The notes beneath the pieces were generated by a model. It was not told the DNA's origin and did not search any database. It saw only the letters and a list, made by a program, of their open reading frames with translations. The translations under genes were made by a program, and so were the position numbers. From Nocardioides ginsengisegetis (GTDB lineage Bacteria > Actinomycetota > Actinomycetes > Propionibacteriales > Nocardioidaceae), in the NCBI RefSeq assembly GCF_014138045.1, contig NZ_JACGXA010000001.1:1535001-1599000 (forward strand): a stretch of DNA of 64,000 nt, in the 5' to 3' direction. Below, one piece after another: positions 32,299-40,192 of the stretch. Position 1 is the first letter of the stretch. Every line of letters begins with the position of its first letter.

Positions 32299-33249
32299 AT
32301 GCACCGGCTCGCAGTCCTTGCCCTGACGGTCGTCACGCTGACGACCGCGACGATGCCTGCGAGCCAGGCCAAGCCGGTGGGCGGCACGTCGTGCCGGGTG
32401 TTCCCGGCCGACAACTACTGGCACGCCGACATCCGCGGCCTGCCCGTGCACGCACGGAGCCGGCAGTGGCTCTCGCACATGTCGACCGGTGTCGACCTGC
32501 ACCCCGACTTCGGTTCGTCGTACGGCGACGGCCCCAACTACGGGATCCCGGTCACGGTCGTGGCGCACTCGCACCCCAGGGTGCCGGTGCGCTTCACCTA
32601 CGCGTCGGAGAGCGACCGGGTCCGCTACCCGTTCGGCTCCGACACCCGCATCGAGGGCGGCCGCAACAGCGGGGGAGACATGCACGCGATCGTCGTGGAC
32701 CGCGGTGCCTGCAAGCTCTACGAGACCTGGGCCACGCGGGTCAGGGACGGTCACTGGAAGGCCGGTTCGGGTGCGGTGTGGTCACTCGGCTCCGACCGCC
32801 TGCGTCCGGACGGCTGGACGTCGGCCGACGCGGCCGGGCTACCGATCCTGCCGGGCCTGTTGCGCTGGAACGAGGTGAGGGCCCGACGCGTGGACCACGC
32901 GATCCGCTTCACCACCGACGTGACCAGCAGGCACCACCTGTGGCCGGCCAGGCACGACGCCGGCTCGAAGGACAGCCTGCGCTACCCGCCGATGGGAGCC
33001 CGGTTCCGGTTGAAGGCCTCGTTCACACCCGACAACTTCTCCGCGGGCGCTCGAGCCGTCGTCCGGGCCATGAAGAAGTACGGCCTGGTGCTGGCCGACA
33101 ACGGCTCGCCCTGGTTCTTCCAGGGTGAGCAGAACCGGCACTGGCCCGATCGCCTCGTCGCCGACCTGAAGCGCATCCCCGCCACCGCGTTCGTGGCCGT
33201 GGACACCTCGTCGCTGAAGGTCACCGACGACAGCGCCGCGACGCACTGA
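32299..33249 (+). CDS. secreted protein of unknown function
   Basis: A protein of 316 aa with a Sec signal peptide (MHRLAVLALTVVTLTTATMPASQA, cleavage after about residue 24; hydrophobic core about 5-18). The mature part begins KPVGGTSCRVFPADNYWH and has two cysteines (about 32 and 139), many aromatic residues and repeated His. I recognise no catalytic motif. The block GPNYGIPVTVV and the late GARFRLKASFTPDNFS look conserved across actinobacterial homologues of unknown role. It starts 3 bp after der but has its own ATG with AAGAGGTAG upstream. Convergent with the first pilin gene, 10 bp apart. Confidence 0.8.
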   Translation: MHRLAVLALTVVTLTTATMPASQAKPVGGTSCRVFPADNYWHADIRGLPVHARSRQWLSHMSTGVDLHPDFGSSYGDGPNYGIPVTVVAHSHPRVPVRFTYASESDRVRYPFGSDTRIEGGRNSGGDMHAIVVDRGACKLYETWATRVRDGHWKAGSGAVWSLGSDRLRPDGWTSADAAGLPILPGLLRWNEVRARRVDHAIRFTTDVTSRHHLWPARHDAGSKDSLRYPPMGARFRLKASFTPDNFSAGARAVVRAMKKYGLVLADNGSPWFFQGEQNRHWPDRLVADLKRIPATAFVAVDTSSLKVTDDSAATH

Positions 33250-33259
33250 CCCGCCGGTC

Positions 33260-33457
33260 TCAGGGCCAGAGCGTGACCACGGAGTCGTACGCGTTGCCGA
33301 CCTTGATGCCCATGGTCGTGACCGTGACGATGATGACGGCGGCGATGAGGGCCAGGAACAGGCCGTACTCGACCGCGCTTGCGCCTCGCTGGTCGCGGGC
33401 GGACGACGGGCCGCCGAGCAGGGCCGTCAGTGACCAGAGCACGATCTTCTCGACCAT
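33260..33457 (-). CDS. Flp-type pilin, divergent paralogue
   Basis: A 65-aa class III prepilin. The processing site RGASAVEYG places glutamate at position +5 after cleavage at G25, followed by a hydrophobic helix GLFLALIAAVIIVTVTT. It would be cut by a TadV peptidase and assembled by the Tad machinery. It differs from the other three pilins in its leader and C-terminus (ends VVTLWP), so it may be a minor or adapter pilin. ATG 33457 has AAGGGG upstream. It shares the upstream 28-nt element. Confidence 0.88.
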   Translation of the reverse strand: MVEKIVLWSLTALLGGPSSARDQRGASAVEYGLFLALIAAVIIVTVTTMGIKVGNAYDSVVTLWP

Positions 33458-33536
33458 CGGAGTCCCCTTACGTGTGCCGGCCCTGAGTGTGGCGTCCCCC
33501 TTGGACCATGCCGGCACCTTCCATGGTCGTGCCGCC

Positions 33537-33565
33537 GGGAGCCCGGGGAGTCCCATCCTCGTCTC
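33537..33565 (-). promoter_or_regulatory. conserved pilin upstream element, copy 1
   Basis: Minus-strand reading begins GAGACGAGGATGGGACT and continues to GGGCTCCC, 80 bp before the flp1 start. It matches the elements ahead of the three other pilins although the pilin itself is diverged, so the element is probably functional. It has one extra base relative to the other copies. Confidence 0.55.
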
Positions 33566-33621
33566 AGCCGGCATGGCCCGTTGTGACCAGGGACCGGGCC
33601 GCGAGTGCCTGCACGGAAAAC

Positions 33622-33656
33622 GGGGCCGGCGCCGCACGGTGTGCGGCGCCGGCCCC
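33622..33656 (-). terminator. hairpin terminator after second pilin gene
   Basis: A perfect 16-bp stem (GGGGCCGGCGCCGCAC and its complement) around a 3-nt loop, 26 bp after the flp2 stop. On the minus strand it is followed by GTTTTCC, as in an intrinsic terminator. Confidence 0.8.
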
Positions 33657-33681
33657 TCCCCCCGGTCTGGGTGACCTCAGG

Positions 33682-33879
33682 TCACTTCATGTTGGTGTTG
33701 ATCACGCCGAAGGCGTCGTTGATCTTGCCTCCGAGCGTGGACACGGCGACGATGATGACGGCGGCGATGAGGGCCACGAGCAGGCCGTACTCGACGGCGG
33801 TGGCACCCTTGTCGTCACGGCGCGGCGTCTTGAGGTCGTTGATGAACATCAGGGTCATGAACTGCAGCTTCTCGATCAT
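33682..33879 (-). CDS. flp: Flp pilin (tandem copy 1 of 3)
   Basis: A 65-aa prepilin with leader MIEKLQFMTLMFIND, processing site DKGATAVEYG (cleavage after G25, glutamate at +5, tyrosine at +6) and a hydrophobic stretch VALIAAVIIVAVSTLGG. It is the major pilin type for the Tad adhesive/tight adherence pilus. It differs from the next two copies at six positions (E3, F7, F12, D22, D55, M64). It has its own upstream element and terminator, so it is a separate transcription unit. Confidence 0.93.
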   Translation of the reverse strand: MIEKLQFMTLMFINDLKTPRRDDKGATAVEYGLLVALIAAVIIVAVSTLGGKINDAFGVINTNMK

Positions 33880-33973
33880 CGGATTCCCCTTGTGTGTCTG
33901 TGCTGGCGGTCTGTGTCGTTCTCCCGAGCCCCCCTTGGTGGAGCCCGTTCGCATATCCATGTTGCGATCTGCC

Positions 33974-34001
33974 GGGGCCCTGGAAGTCCCGTCCTCGTCT
34001 C
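33974..34001 (-). promoter_or_regulatory. conserved pilin upstream element, copy 2
   Basis: Minus-strand GAGACGAGGACGGGACTTCC followed by AGGGCCCC, 95 bp before the flp2 start. It is identical over the first 20 bases to the copy ahead of flp3. Confidence 0.55.
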
Positions 34002-34126
34002 GGCGGTCGTAGTCCGTTCGGACCACTGCCCGGGTGTCGCACGGGGCGAGTCCGGTGCCGATCGTCGGAGCCCGTTCGCGCCCTGGCACCGCCGCTGCCG
34101 GCACCGCCCCTGCCGGCACAGCACAA

Positions 34127-34157
34127 GGCCGGCGCCGCACGGTGTGCGACGCCGGCC
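34127..34157 (-). terminator. hairpin terminator after third pilin gene
   Basis: GGCCGGCGCCGCAC, a 3-nt loop and the matching arm with one mismatch (GCGACGCC), 27 bp after the flp3 stop. This is the same hairpin family as the ones after the neighbouring pilins. Confidence 0.7.
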
Positions 34158-34184
34158 CTTCCCCCCGGTCTGGGTGACCTCAGG

Positions 34185-34382
34185 TCACTTCAGGTTGGTG
34201 TTGATCACGCCGAAGGCGGTGTTGATCTTGCCGCCGAGCGTGGACACGGCGACGATGATGACGGCGGCGATGAGGGCCACCAGCAGCCCGTACTCGACGG
34301 CGGTGGCGCCCTTGTCGTTGCGACGCGGCGTCTTGAGGTCGTTGATGAGCATCAGGGTCATGAGCTGCAGCTTGTCGATCAT
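34185..34382 (-). CDS. flp: Flp pilin (tandem copy 2 of 3)
   Basis: A 65-aa prepilin differing from the next copy by one residue (Ala36 here, Ser36 there). It shares the processing site DKGATAVEYG, the hydrophobic helix and the INTNLK ending. The flanking DNA is also duplicated: terminator, upstream element and spacer align with the neighbours, so the unit arose by tandem duplication of about 470 bp. ATG preceded by GAAGGGG. Confidence 0.93.
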   Translation of the reverse strand: MIDKLQLMTLMLINDLKTPRRNDKGATAVEYGLLVALIAAVIIVAVSTLGGKINTAFGVINTNLK

Positions 34383-34458
34383 TGGATTCCCCTTCGGAAT
34401 GGTGTCGGTCTCCGAGCCCCCTGTGGAACCCGTTCACATCTCCATGGTGCGAGCGGCC

Positions 34459-34486
34459 GGGAGCCCGGAAGTCCCGTCCTCGTCTC
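34459..34486 (-). promoter_or_regulatory. conserved pilin upstream element, copy 3
   Basis: Minus-strand GAGACGAGGACGGGACTTCC followed by GGGCTCCC, 77 bp before the flp3 start. Confidence 0.55.
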
Positions 34487-34599
34487 GGCGGTCGTAGTCC
34501 GTTCGAACCACTCCGCGGGCGCGGACAGGGCCCTCCGCGCTTCCATCCGTCTCGGTCCCTGCTCAGTGCCCTGGCACCGGCCCTGCCGGCACAGCACAA

Positions 34600-34630
34600 G
34601 GCCGGCGCCGCACGGTGTGCGGCGCCGGCC
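34600..34630 (-). terminator. hairpin terminator after fourth pilin gene
   Basis: A perfect 14-bp stem (GGCCGGCGCCGCAC and its complement) with a 3-nt loop, 27 bp after the flp4 stop. Confidence 0.75.
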
Positions 34631-34657
34631 CTTCCCCCCGGTCTGGGTGACCTCAGG

Positions 34658-34855
34658 TCACTTCAGGTTGGTGTTGATCACGCCGAAGGCGGTGTTGATC
34701 TTGCCGCCGAGCGTGGACACGGCGACGATGATCACGGCGGCGATCAGCGAGACCAGCAGGCCGTACTCGACGGCGGTGGCGCCCTTGTCGTTGCGACGCG
34801 GCGTCTTGAGGTCGTTGATGAGCATCAGGGTCATGAGCTGCAGCTTGTCGATCAT
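34658..34855 (-). CDS. flp: Flp pilin (tandem copy 3 of 3)
   Basis: A 65-aa prepilin, identical to the preceding copy except Ser36 for Ala. G25/A26 processing with glutamate +5 is conserved. ATG 34855 with GAAGGGG upstream. The frame is open upstream but that part is intergenic; family length supports the internal ATG. The 275-bp gap to the response regulator holds its upstream element and the regulator's terminator. Confidence 0.93.
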   Translation of the reverse strand: MIDKLQLMTLMLINDLKTPRRNDKGATAVEYGLLVSLIAAVIIVAVSTLGGKINTAFGVINTNLK

Positions 34856-34938
34856 TGGATTCCCCTTCGGACAGTTGACTGGCGTTGCTTCCGAGCCCCC
34901 CACTGGAACCCGTTCACATCTCCATGGTCCGATCTGCC

Positions 34939-34966
34939 AGGAGCCCGGAAGTCCTGTCCTCGTCTC
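34939..34966 (-). promoter_or_regulatory. conserved pilin upstream element, copy 4
   Basis: Minus-strand GAGACGAGGACAGGACTTCC followed by GGGCTCCT, 84 bp before the flp4 start. Two substitutions relative to copy 3. Confidence 0.55.
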
Positions 34967-35073
34967 GCCGGAAGTAGTCACTTCGGGCCAATCCTGAGAC
35001 GCTGTCGGGGCCCCTTCGACGCCCAACGTAGGAGGTCCTCGGTGGCTGCTCGACACACCACCCGGACGCAGAG

Positions 35074-35105
35074 GAGCCGCGCACCCCACCAGGGGTGCGC
35101 GGCTC
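35074..35105 (-). terminator. hairpin terminator after the two-component operon
   Basis: A perfect 14-bp stem GAGCCGCGCACCCC/GGGGTGCGCGGCTC with a 4-nt loop, 25 bp after the response regulator stop. It separates the regulator/Tad operon from the pilin array. Confidence 0.75.
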
Positions 35106-35130
35106 GTTTCCGGGGGCCGTTGACCGCTGC

Positions 35131-35775
35131 TCAGCCGGCGGTGGAGAGCTGCTCGAAGAGCAGTCCCAGCCGCATCGCGGCAACGAGGGCCTGGGCGCGG
35201 TTGGTGACGCCCAGCTTGTGGTAGATCCGCCCGATGTGGGTCTTGACGGTCGACTCTCCGAGGTAGAGACGGGCGCCGATCTCGGCCGAGCCCAGGCCTT
35301 CGGCGAGCAGCTCGAGGACCTGCTGCTCGCGCGGGGTCAGACGGCCTGCGGCGACGGTGGCACGGCGCATCACGGCACCGGCCAGTCCCGAGCACAGGAA
35401 GCTGCGCGGGGCCTTGGCGGCGTGTGCCACCGCCGAGACGACCTCGGCCCCGCGCGACTCCTTCCCGAGGAACGCGGACGCCCCGGCTTCGAGGGCGGCC
35501 AGGATCTGCGCGTCGCCCGTGTGCATCGTCAGCATCACCAGCCCTGTGTCGGCGCTCTCCTCGCGGATGGCGCGGATCAGGTCGAGGCCGGTGCCGTCCG
35601 GCAGCTGGAGGTCGGTGACGACCACGTCGGGCCGCAGCGTGCGCCACGCCGCGAGGGCGGAGGCGACGTCGCCCGCCTGCCCGGCGACGGTCATCCGTGC
35701 GTCGCGCTCGCAGGCGTGCGCGAGCCCCTGCCGGATGAGGTCGTGGTCATCGACCAGCAAGATGGTGATCGCCAT
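35131..35775 (-). CDS. NarL/FixJ family response regulator
   Basis: A protein of 214 aa. The receiver domain (about 1-120) has the acidic pair VDDHD and phosphoacceptor D55 (VVVTDLQLPDG). The LuxR-type helix-turn-helix output domain (about 146-205) has LTPREQQVLELLAEGLGSAEI and STVKTHIGRIYHKLGV. It should be phosphorylated by the kinase encoded just upstream, which it overlaps by 29 bp, and it sits between pilin and Tad genes, so control of pilus expression is a reasonable inference. Confidence 0.93.
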   Translation of the reverse strand: MAITILLVDDHDLIRQGLAHACERDARMTVAGQAGDVASALAAWRTLRPDVVVTDLQLPDGTGLDLIRAIREESADTGLVMLTMHTGDAQILAALEAGASAFLGKESRGAEVVSAVAHAAKAPRSFLCSGLAGAVMRRATVAAGRLTPREQQVLELLAEGLGSAEIGARLYLGESTVKTHIGRIYHKLGVTNRAQALVAAMRLGLLFEQLSTAG

Positions 35776-37360
35776 GGGAGTGCCTTCCGTCGGTTCTCGG
35801 GGTGGTGGTGCTGTCCGGGCCCGAGCCCGTGGGTGCCTCGCGGCGAGTCATCAGGGTCACGACGGTCCCGCCGTCGCACCGGGGGCCGACCTCGAGGTCG
35901 GCGTCGATGCGCAACGCGCGCTCGCGCATCGTGTGCAGTCCGTAGTGGCCAGGTCGCGACGTCGCTCCGCCCACACCGTCGTCCGCGACGACGAGCGTCG
36001 CGTCGGTGCCGTGGACCTCCAGCCGCACCCACACGTTGACGGCGTGTGCGTGCTTGTGAACGTTGGCGATCGCCTCCTGGGCGATCCGGAGCAGCTCCTC
36101 CTCGGTGCGTCGGGTCAGTCGCGACCCCCGCTCGTCGAGGGTGAGGTGGATCCGCAGGTCGCTGTGGGTGCCGAGCTGACCCGCGTAGTCGGAGAGGGCA
36201 CCGGACAGGCTGCCGGCGTCGGCGACGTCCTGCCGCAGGTCGAAGACGGAGAAGCGCAAGGCGTTGACGAGGCGGGTCACCTCGACCCGCAGGTCCTCGG
36301 CGCCCTGACGGGTGTCCGGGTCGTGGCTGAGCGCGGCGAGGTCGTCGGCGAGGTAGCCGAGGGCGACGATCTGCTGGGCGACCCCGTCGTGGATGTCACG
36401 GGCGAGGCGGTTGCGCTCCTCGTTGGTGGCCAGGGATCGGACGCCGTCGAGCAGCACGGCGGTGTCGAGCAGGATGGCCCGCTCGTCGACCTGCTCCTGG
36501 ATCGAGGCGAGCACCGCGTTGGCCAGCGGCCGGTGGCAGGTCAGGAGCAGGGCGCCGAAGACGTGCTCGCCGACCCGCAGAGGGAGCGCGACGATGGTGC
36601 CCCGCTGCTCGGCGCGCATCGCGGACATGCAGCGGCGGGCGAGCTCGTCGTCGACCACGCCCAGGTCGCCGTACGACGTGAGGGTCTCCAGCGTCATCAG
36701 GCCCGAGCGGACCAGCACGGCCGAGGCGTCGGCGCCGACGAGTGGGCGGATGGTGCACTCCAGCGCCCGCGAGTGGAGGATGACGTCGAGGTCCTGCGGC
36801 AGGTCGGTGGCTGCCGAGTGGAGGGTGCCGACCAGCCGGTTGGCGGCGGCGTAGGGCGCGCGCACCGCCTCGAGGCGCCGCACGGACTGCGTCTGGTGCG
36901 ACGCGAGCATCCCGGCCCCCAGGCCCAGGACGAGCCAGGGCAGGACCGATCCCAGCGTCGGACCGGTCTCGACGTGTGACCACGTGAGCGCCTGGATGGC
37001 CAGGAGCGCCATCGCGGTGGAGAGCGAGGTGTTGACCGTGGCGAGGGCGCCGTGACGCACGCCGGCGACCACCGTCGGGACCGCGAGGTAGACCAGGAGC
37101 GGCTCCACCGGCCCGTTGGCCAGTCCCAGGAGACCGACCACCGCGACACCCTCGAGCACCGTCACCCACGGCAGCCGACGGCCCAGCGGCGTCAGCTCCA
37201 GGGCTGAGCACACCGCGGCCACGCAGCCCAGCTGCAGAGCGACCACGCCGACGATGCCCAGGGTGTCGGCGCTGACGAGCTGACCGACCGCGGTGGCCAG
37301 GGCGAAGACCCGGACCGCGGTGGTGACTCGCCAGGGGCTGGCGTCGGCGACGGTTCTCAC
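35747..37360 (-). CDS. sensor histidine kinase (HisKA_3 family)
   Basis: A protein of 537 aa. N-terminal hydrophobic segments (about residues 14-150, around five membrane spans) are followed by a GAF-like region, then the dimerisation/phosphoacceptor motif RNRLARDIHDGVAQQI (histidine near residue 325) and an HATPase_c domain with EAIANVHKHAHA and DDGVGG. It belongs to the NarX/DesK-like class that pairs with NarL regulators. GTG or ATG start 4 bp into the tadC stop, so it may be co-transcribed with the tad genes. Confidence 0.92.
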   Translation of the reverse strand: MRTVADASPWRVTTAVRVFALATAVGQLVSADTLGIVGVVALQLGCVAAVCSALELTPLGRRLPWVTVLEGVAVVGLLGLANGPVEPLLVYLAVPTVVAGVRHGALATVNTSLSTAMALLAIQALTWSHVETGPTLGSVLPWLVLGLGAGMLASHQTQSVRRLEAVRAPYAAANRLVGTLHSAATDLPQDLDVILHSRALECTIRPLVGADASAVLVRSGLMTLETLTSYGDLGVVDDELARRCMSAMRAEQRGTIVALPLRVGEHVFGALLLTCHRPLANAVLASIQEQVDERAILLDTAVLLDGVRSLATNEERNRLARDIHDGVAQQIVALGYLADDLAALSHDPDTRQGAEDLRVEVTRLVNALRFSVFDLRQDVADAGSLSGALSDYAGQLGTHSDLRIHLTLDERGSRLTRRTEEELLRIAQEAIANVHKHAHAVNVWVRLEVHGTDATLVVADDGVGGATSRPGHYGLHTMRERALRIDADLEVGPRCDGGTVVTLMTRREAPTGSGPDSTTTPRTDGRHSHGDHHLAGR

Positions 37361-38289
37361 TTGATCGCGTCCATGATGTGGAGTGCCGCGGGGCCACCGA
37401 TCACGGTGAAGAGCGACGGCAGGATGAACAGCACGAGCGGGATCATGATCTTGACCGGCACCTGCTGGGCCTTCTCCTCGGCCCGCTGGCGACGCTTGAC
37501 CCGCATCTCCTTGCTCTGGACACGGAGGACCTTCGCGACGGGGATGCCGAGGCTGTCGGCCTGGACCATGGCCATGCAGAACGTCTTCAGCTCGGCGATG
37601 GTGCTGCGCTCGGCCATGGCGCGCATCGCGTCCGAGCGGCCCACGCCGATCTGCATCTCCTGGAGCAACCGGGAGAACTCCTGGGCGAGCGGGCCGCGGG
37701 TGTTGCGGGCCACCTGCATCACGGCGGCGTCGAAGCCGAGGCCTGCCTCCACCGAGATCGTGAGCAGGTCCAAGGCGTCCGGCAGCGCGCAGCGCATCAG
37801 GGTCTCGCGCTTCTGGCCGGCGTTGTAGAGCAGGACGTTGGGCAGCAGGTAGCCGAAGCAGGCCGCGCCCACGGTGATGACGAGCAGCTTGAGCGGCGCG
37901 GCCCCCGAGGTGACGCTGTAGAACAGGCCGAAGCCGCCCAGACCGGCCATCGCGGCGACCTTGAGGCCGATGATCCGGGCGACGTCCCAGCCGATGGGGT
38001 TGCCGGCGATGTCGAGGCGCCGCTGGATCCGCTCGGCAGTGCCGGCTCGGACGAGCTTGCGGCCGATCCCGACGAGCTTCTCGCCGAGCGGAGCGACCAC
38101 GCGGCTCGAGAAGGGCTGCTCGAGCTCCGTCTTGAGCGTTGCGGGCGCCGAGTCGAGTGCCTGGATGGCGGCCAGGGAGCGGCCCACCCCACGTCGCTCC
38201 GTGGAGAGGACCCCGACCATGGACAGGGCCATGGTGAGGGCAGTGAGCACGAGCCCCGCCCCGGCGAACAGCATGACGTTGGCGGACAT
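37357..38289 (-). CDS. tadC: Tad pilus inner-membrane platform protein TadC (type II secretion F domain)
   Basis: A protein of 310 aa. An N-terminal membrane segment (about 4-24), two central ones (about 110-160) and one at the C-terminus (about 280-300, MIPLVLFILPSLFTVIGG) frame a cytoplasmic T2SSF domain with RCALPDALDLLTISVEAGLGFDAA. It partners TadB to form the platform driven by the CpaF/TadA ATPase. ATG 38289 is one base after the TadB-like stop region, in the minus-strand tad operon. Confidence 0.92.
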   Translation of the reverse strand: MSANVMLFAGAGLVLTALTMALSMVGVLSTERRGVGRSLAAIQALDSAPATLKTELEQPFSSRVVAPLGEKLVGIGRKLVRAGTAERIQRRLDIAGNPIGWDVARIIGLKVAAMAGLGGFGLFYSVTSGAAPLKLLVITVGAACFGYLLPNVLLYNAGQKRETLMRCALPDALDLLTISVEAGLGFDAAVMQVARNTRGPLAQEFSRLLQEMQIGVGRSDAMRAMAERSTIAELKTFCMAMVQADSLGIPVAKVLRVQSKEMRVKRRQRAEEKAQQVPVKIMIPLVLFILPSLFTVIGGPAALHIMDAIK

Positions 38290-38290
38290 G

Positions 38291-40192
38291 TCAGACCTCG
38301 ACCTTCGCGAGCTTGGCCATGAACCAGGACCCCGTGGCGAGCAGCAGCGCGGCGGCACCGAGCATCGCCCAACCGAGGGTCTGGGTGTAGAGCGGACGGA
38401 TGAACTCGCGGTTCGCCATCAGCATGTAGAGGAACATCACGATGGGCAGCGCCCCCAGGATCCAGGCCGAGAGGCGACCCTCGGCGCTCAGCGTCCGGAC
38501 CTGCCGCTTGAGGTACTCGCGCTCACGGAGGGTGTCCGCGACGGTCCCGAGGACCTCGGACAGGTTGCCGCCGACGTCGTGCTGGATGCGGATCGCCATC
38601 ACGACCCAACCGAAGTCCTCGCTGCACATCCGGTCGGCGACGCCGTCGAGTGCGTCCTCGATCCCGATGCCCAGCCGGTGCTCGATCAACGCCCGACGCA
38701 GCTCGGAGGCCATGGGCTCGTGACCCTCGCGGACCACGGTGTCGACGGCCTGCGGCATGGACATTCCGGCGGACAGGCTGCCCGCGATGAGCGTCAGGGT
38801 CTCGGGCAGCTGGGCCCCGAAGGCGCTCATCCGGCGGGAGTGCTTGAACTTCAGCGCGAAGGCGGGCAGCAGCGCACCCACGATGAGCAGCACGACCATC
38901 GAGACCGGTCCGCCCAGGACGAAGCCGACGAAACCGGCCAGGGCGGCGATCCCGGCGTGCATGAGCACCCACTCCGAGGCCGTCAGCGCGATCCCGGCGC
39001 CGGCCAGCTTCTGCGCGAGGCGGGTCTCGAAGTCACCCTTGACGACGGTCCCGGCGAAGTTGACCGCTGTCTCCCTGAGGCCGGCCGCACTGGAGGTCGT
39101 CCGAGTGGTCTCGCCGAAGTACTCCGAGAGCCGCTTCTGGGTCCGCGTCGGGCCGTGCTGGCCCATGAGCAGCAGGGCGAGCAGCATGGTCAGGCCCAGC
39201 CCGAGCACGACCCCGCCCACGAGCAGCGCAGTGCGCCCGACCAACGGGTTCCCCGGGTCCACCACCGTGGGGCCGCTGTCCCCGAGGTGGCCGAGGGAGA
39301 GGAACGCCGAGTCGTCGTACGTCGTGCCGCCGACCGAGAGGGAGACGTCGAGCGTGGTCCCGGCCGGCGCGTGGACCGGCTCGGGGAAGGTGACGAGCAC
39401 CTGGTGGGCGAGTGCGGCAGCCTCGGCCTCGAAGACCCGCGCCAGCGAGGCGGGGCTGGAGGCCTCCACGACCTCGCCACCACTCGCGGAAGAGATCTGG
39501 GCGAGGAGGGCCCGGTCGGCGGGCGCCTGGTCGAGCGCGACGACGTCCACGGCGACGCCCTTGCCCTTCGCTGCGGCGAGGGCCGACTGCAGGGTCGAGC
39601 CGCCACCCTCGTCCTTGCCGTCGGTGAGCAGCAGGACGTTGCGAGCACCCTCGGTGCCGGACAGGCTCACGGCTTTGATGACGGCGTCGTAGATGCGGGT
39701 GCCGCGGGTGAGCCCGATGCCGTTGATCGCGGCGGCCAGGCCGGCCCGGTCCGTCGTGGGTGCCATGACGTTCTGGACGCCCCTGGAGAAGGTGAGCAGG
39801 CCGATGCGGACGTCGGCCGGGGCCGCGTCGAGGAACGCCGTCGCTGCGGCCTTGGCCTGGGCGATGCCCTGCCCCTTCATGCTGTGGCTGGCGTCCAGGG
39901 CGAGCACCGTGGTGCGGGTGAGCTGGCCCTCCTCGACGGACTGTCCGACCGCGTCGACGTCCGCGCCGTCAAGGGAGACGTGGATGCTGCCGAGGTCGGG
40001 AGCGGCCGTCCCGGCTCGGACCCCGACCAGCACCGACACGGTGCCGTCGTCGGCGACCTCGACGTGGTCGATCGTGATCCCGGAGCCGGCATCCGCGCCG
40101 TGGGCCGGCGTGGCCGGGACCAGGCCGAGGGCGACGCCCAGGGCCAGGGTCCCGAACGCGGCCGAGACCCGGGAGAGGGCGGTGCGATTCAT
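38291..40192 (-). CDS. tadB: von Willebrand factor A domain fused to TadB-like type II secretion F protein
   Basis: A protein of 633 aa. It has a signal sequence (about 1-33), then a VWA domain with a MIDAS motif D100-x-S-x-S (LALDASHSMKG) and LLLTDGKDEGG, a membrane span near 315-340 (LLVGGVVLGLGLTMLLALLLM) and a C-terminal T2SSF domain with LPETLTLIAGSLSAGMSMPQA and two more spans at the end. The T2SSF half is the TadB partner of TadC. The extracytoplasmic VWA half is an extra adhesion/metal-binding module found in some actinobacterial TadB proteins. No frame break separates the two, so this is a genuine single reading frame. Confidence 0.9.
   Translation of the reverse strand: MNRTALSRVSAAFGTLALGVALGLVPATPAHGADAGSGITIDHVEVADDGTVSVLVGVRAGTAAPDLGSIHVSLDGADVDAVGQSVEEGQLTRTTVLALDASHSMKGQGIAQAKAAATAFLDAAPADVRIGLLTFSRGVQNVMAPTTDRAGLAAAINGIGLTRGTRIYDAVIKAVSLSGTEGARNVLLLTDGKDEGGGSTLQSALAAAKGKGVAVDVVALDQAPADRALLAQISSASGGEVVEASSPASLARVFEAEAAALAHQVLVTFPEPVHAPAGTTLDVSLSVGGTTYDDSAFLSLGHLGDSGPTVVDPGNPLVGRTALLVGGVVLGLGLTMLLALLLMGQHGPTRTQKRLSEYFGETTRTTSSAAGLRETAVNFAGTVVKGDFETRLAQKLAGAGIALTASEWVLMHAGIAALAGFVGFVLGGPVSMVVLLIVGALLPAFALKFKHSRRMSAFGAQLPETLTLIAGSLSAGMSMPQAVDTVVREGHEPMASELRRALIEHRLGIGIEDALDGVADRMCSEDFGWVVMAIRIQHDVGGNLSEVLGTVADTLREREYLKRQVRTLSAEGRLSAWILGALPIVMFLYMLMANREFIRPLYTQTLGWAMLGAAALLLATGSWFMAKLAKVEV

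Noticed and set aside
33876..34124. Small upstream ORF overlapping the flp2 start by ATGA
   Set aside because: The overlap follows automatically from the ATGATC beginning of these pilins, and the reading register is not kept in flp1 and flp4.
33537..34966. c-di-GMP-I riboswitch upstream of the pilin genes
   Set aside because: The repeated element lacks the conserved riboswitch core as far as I can read, so it is reported only as an unassigned conserved element.
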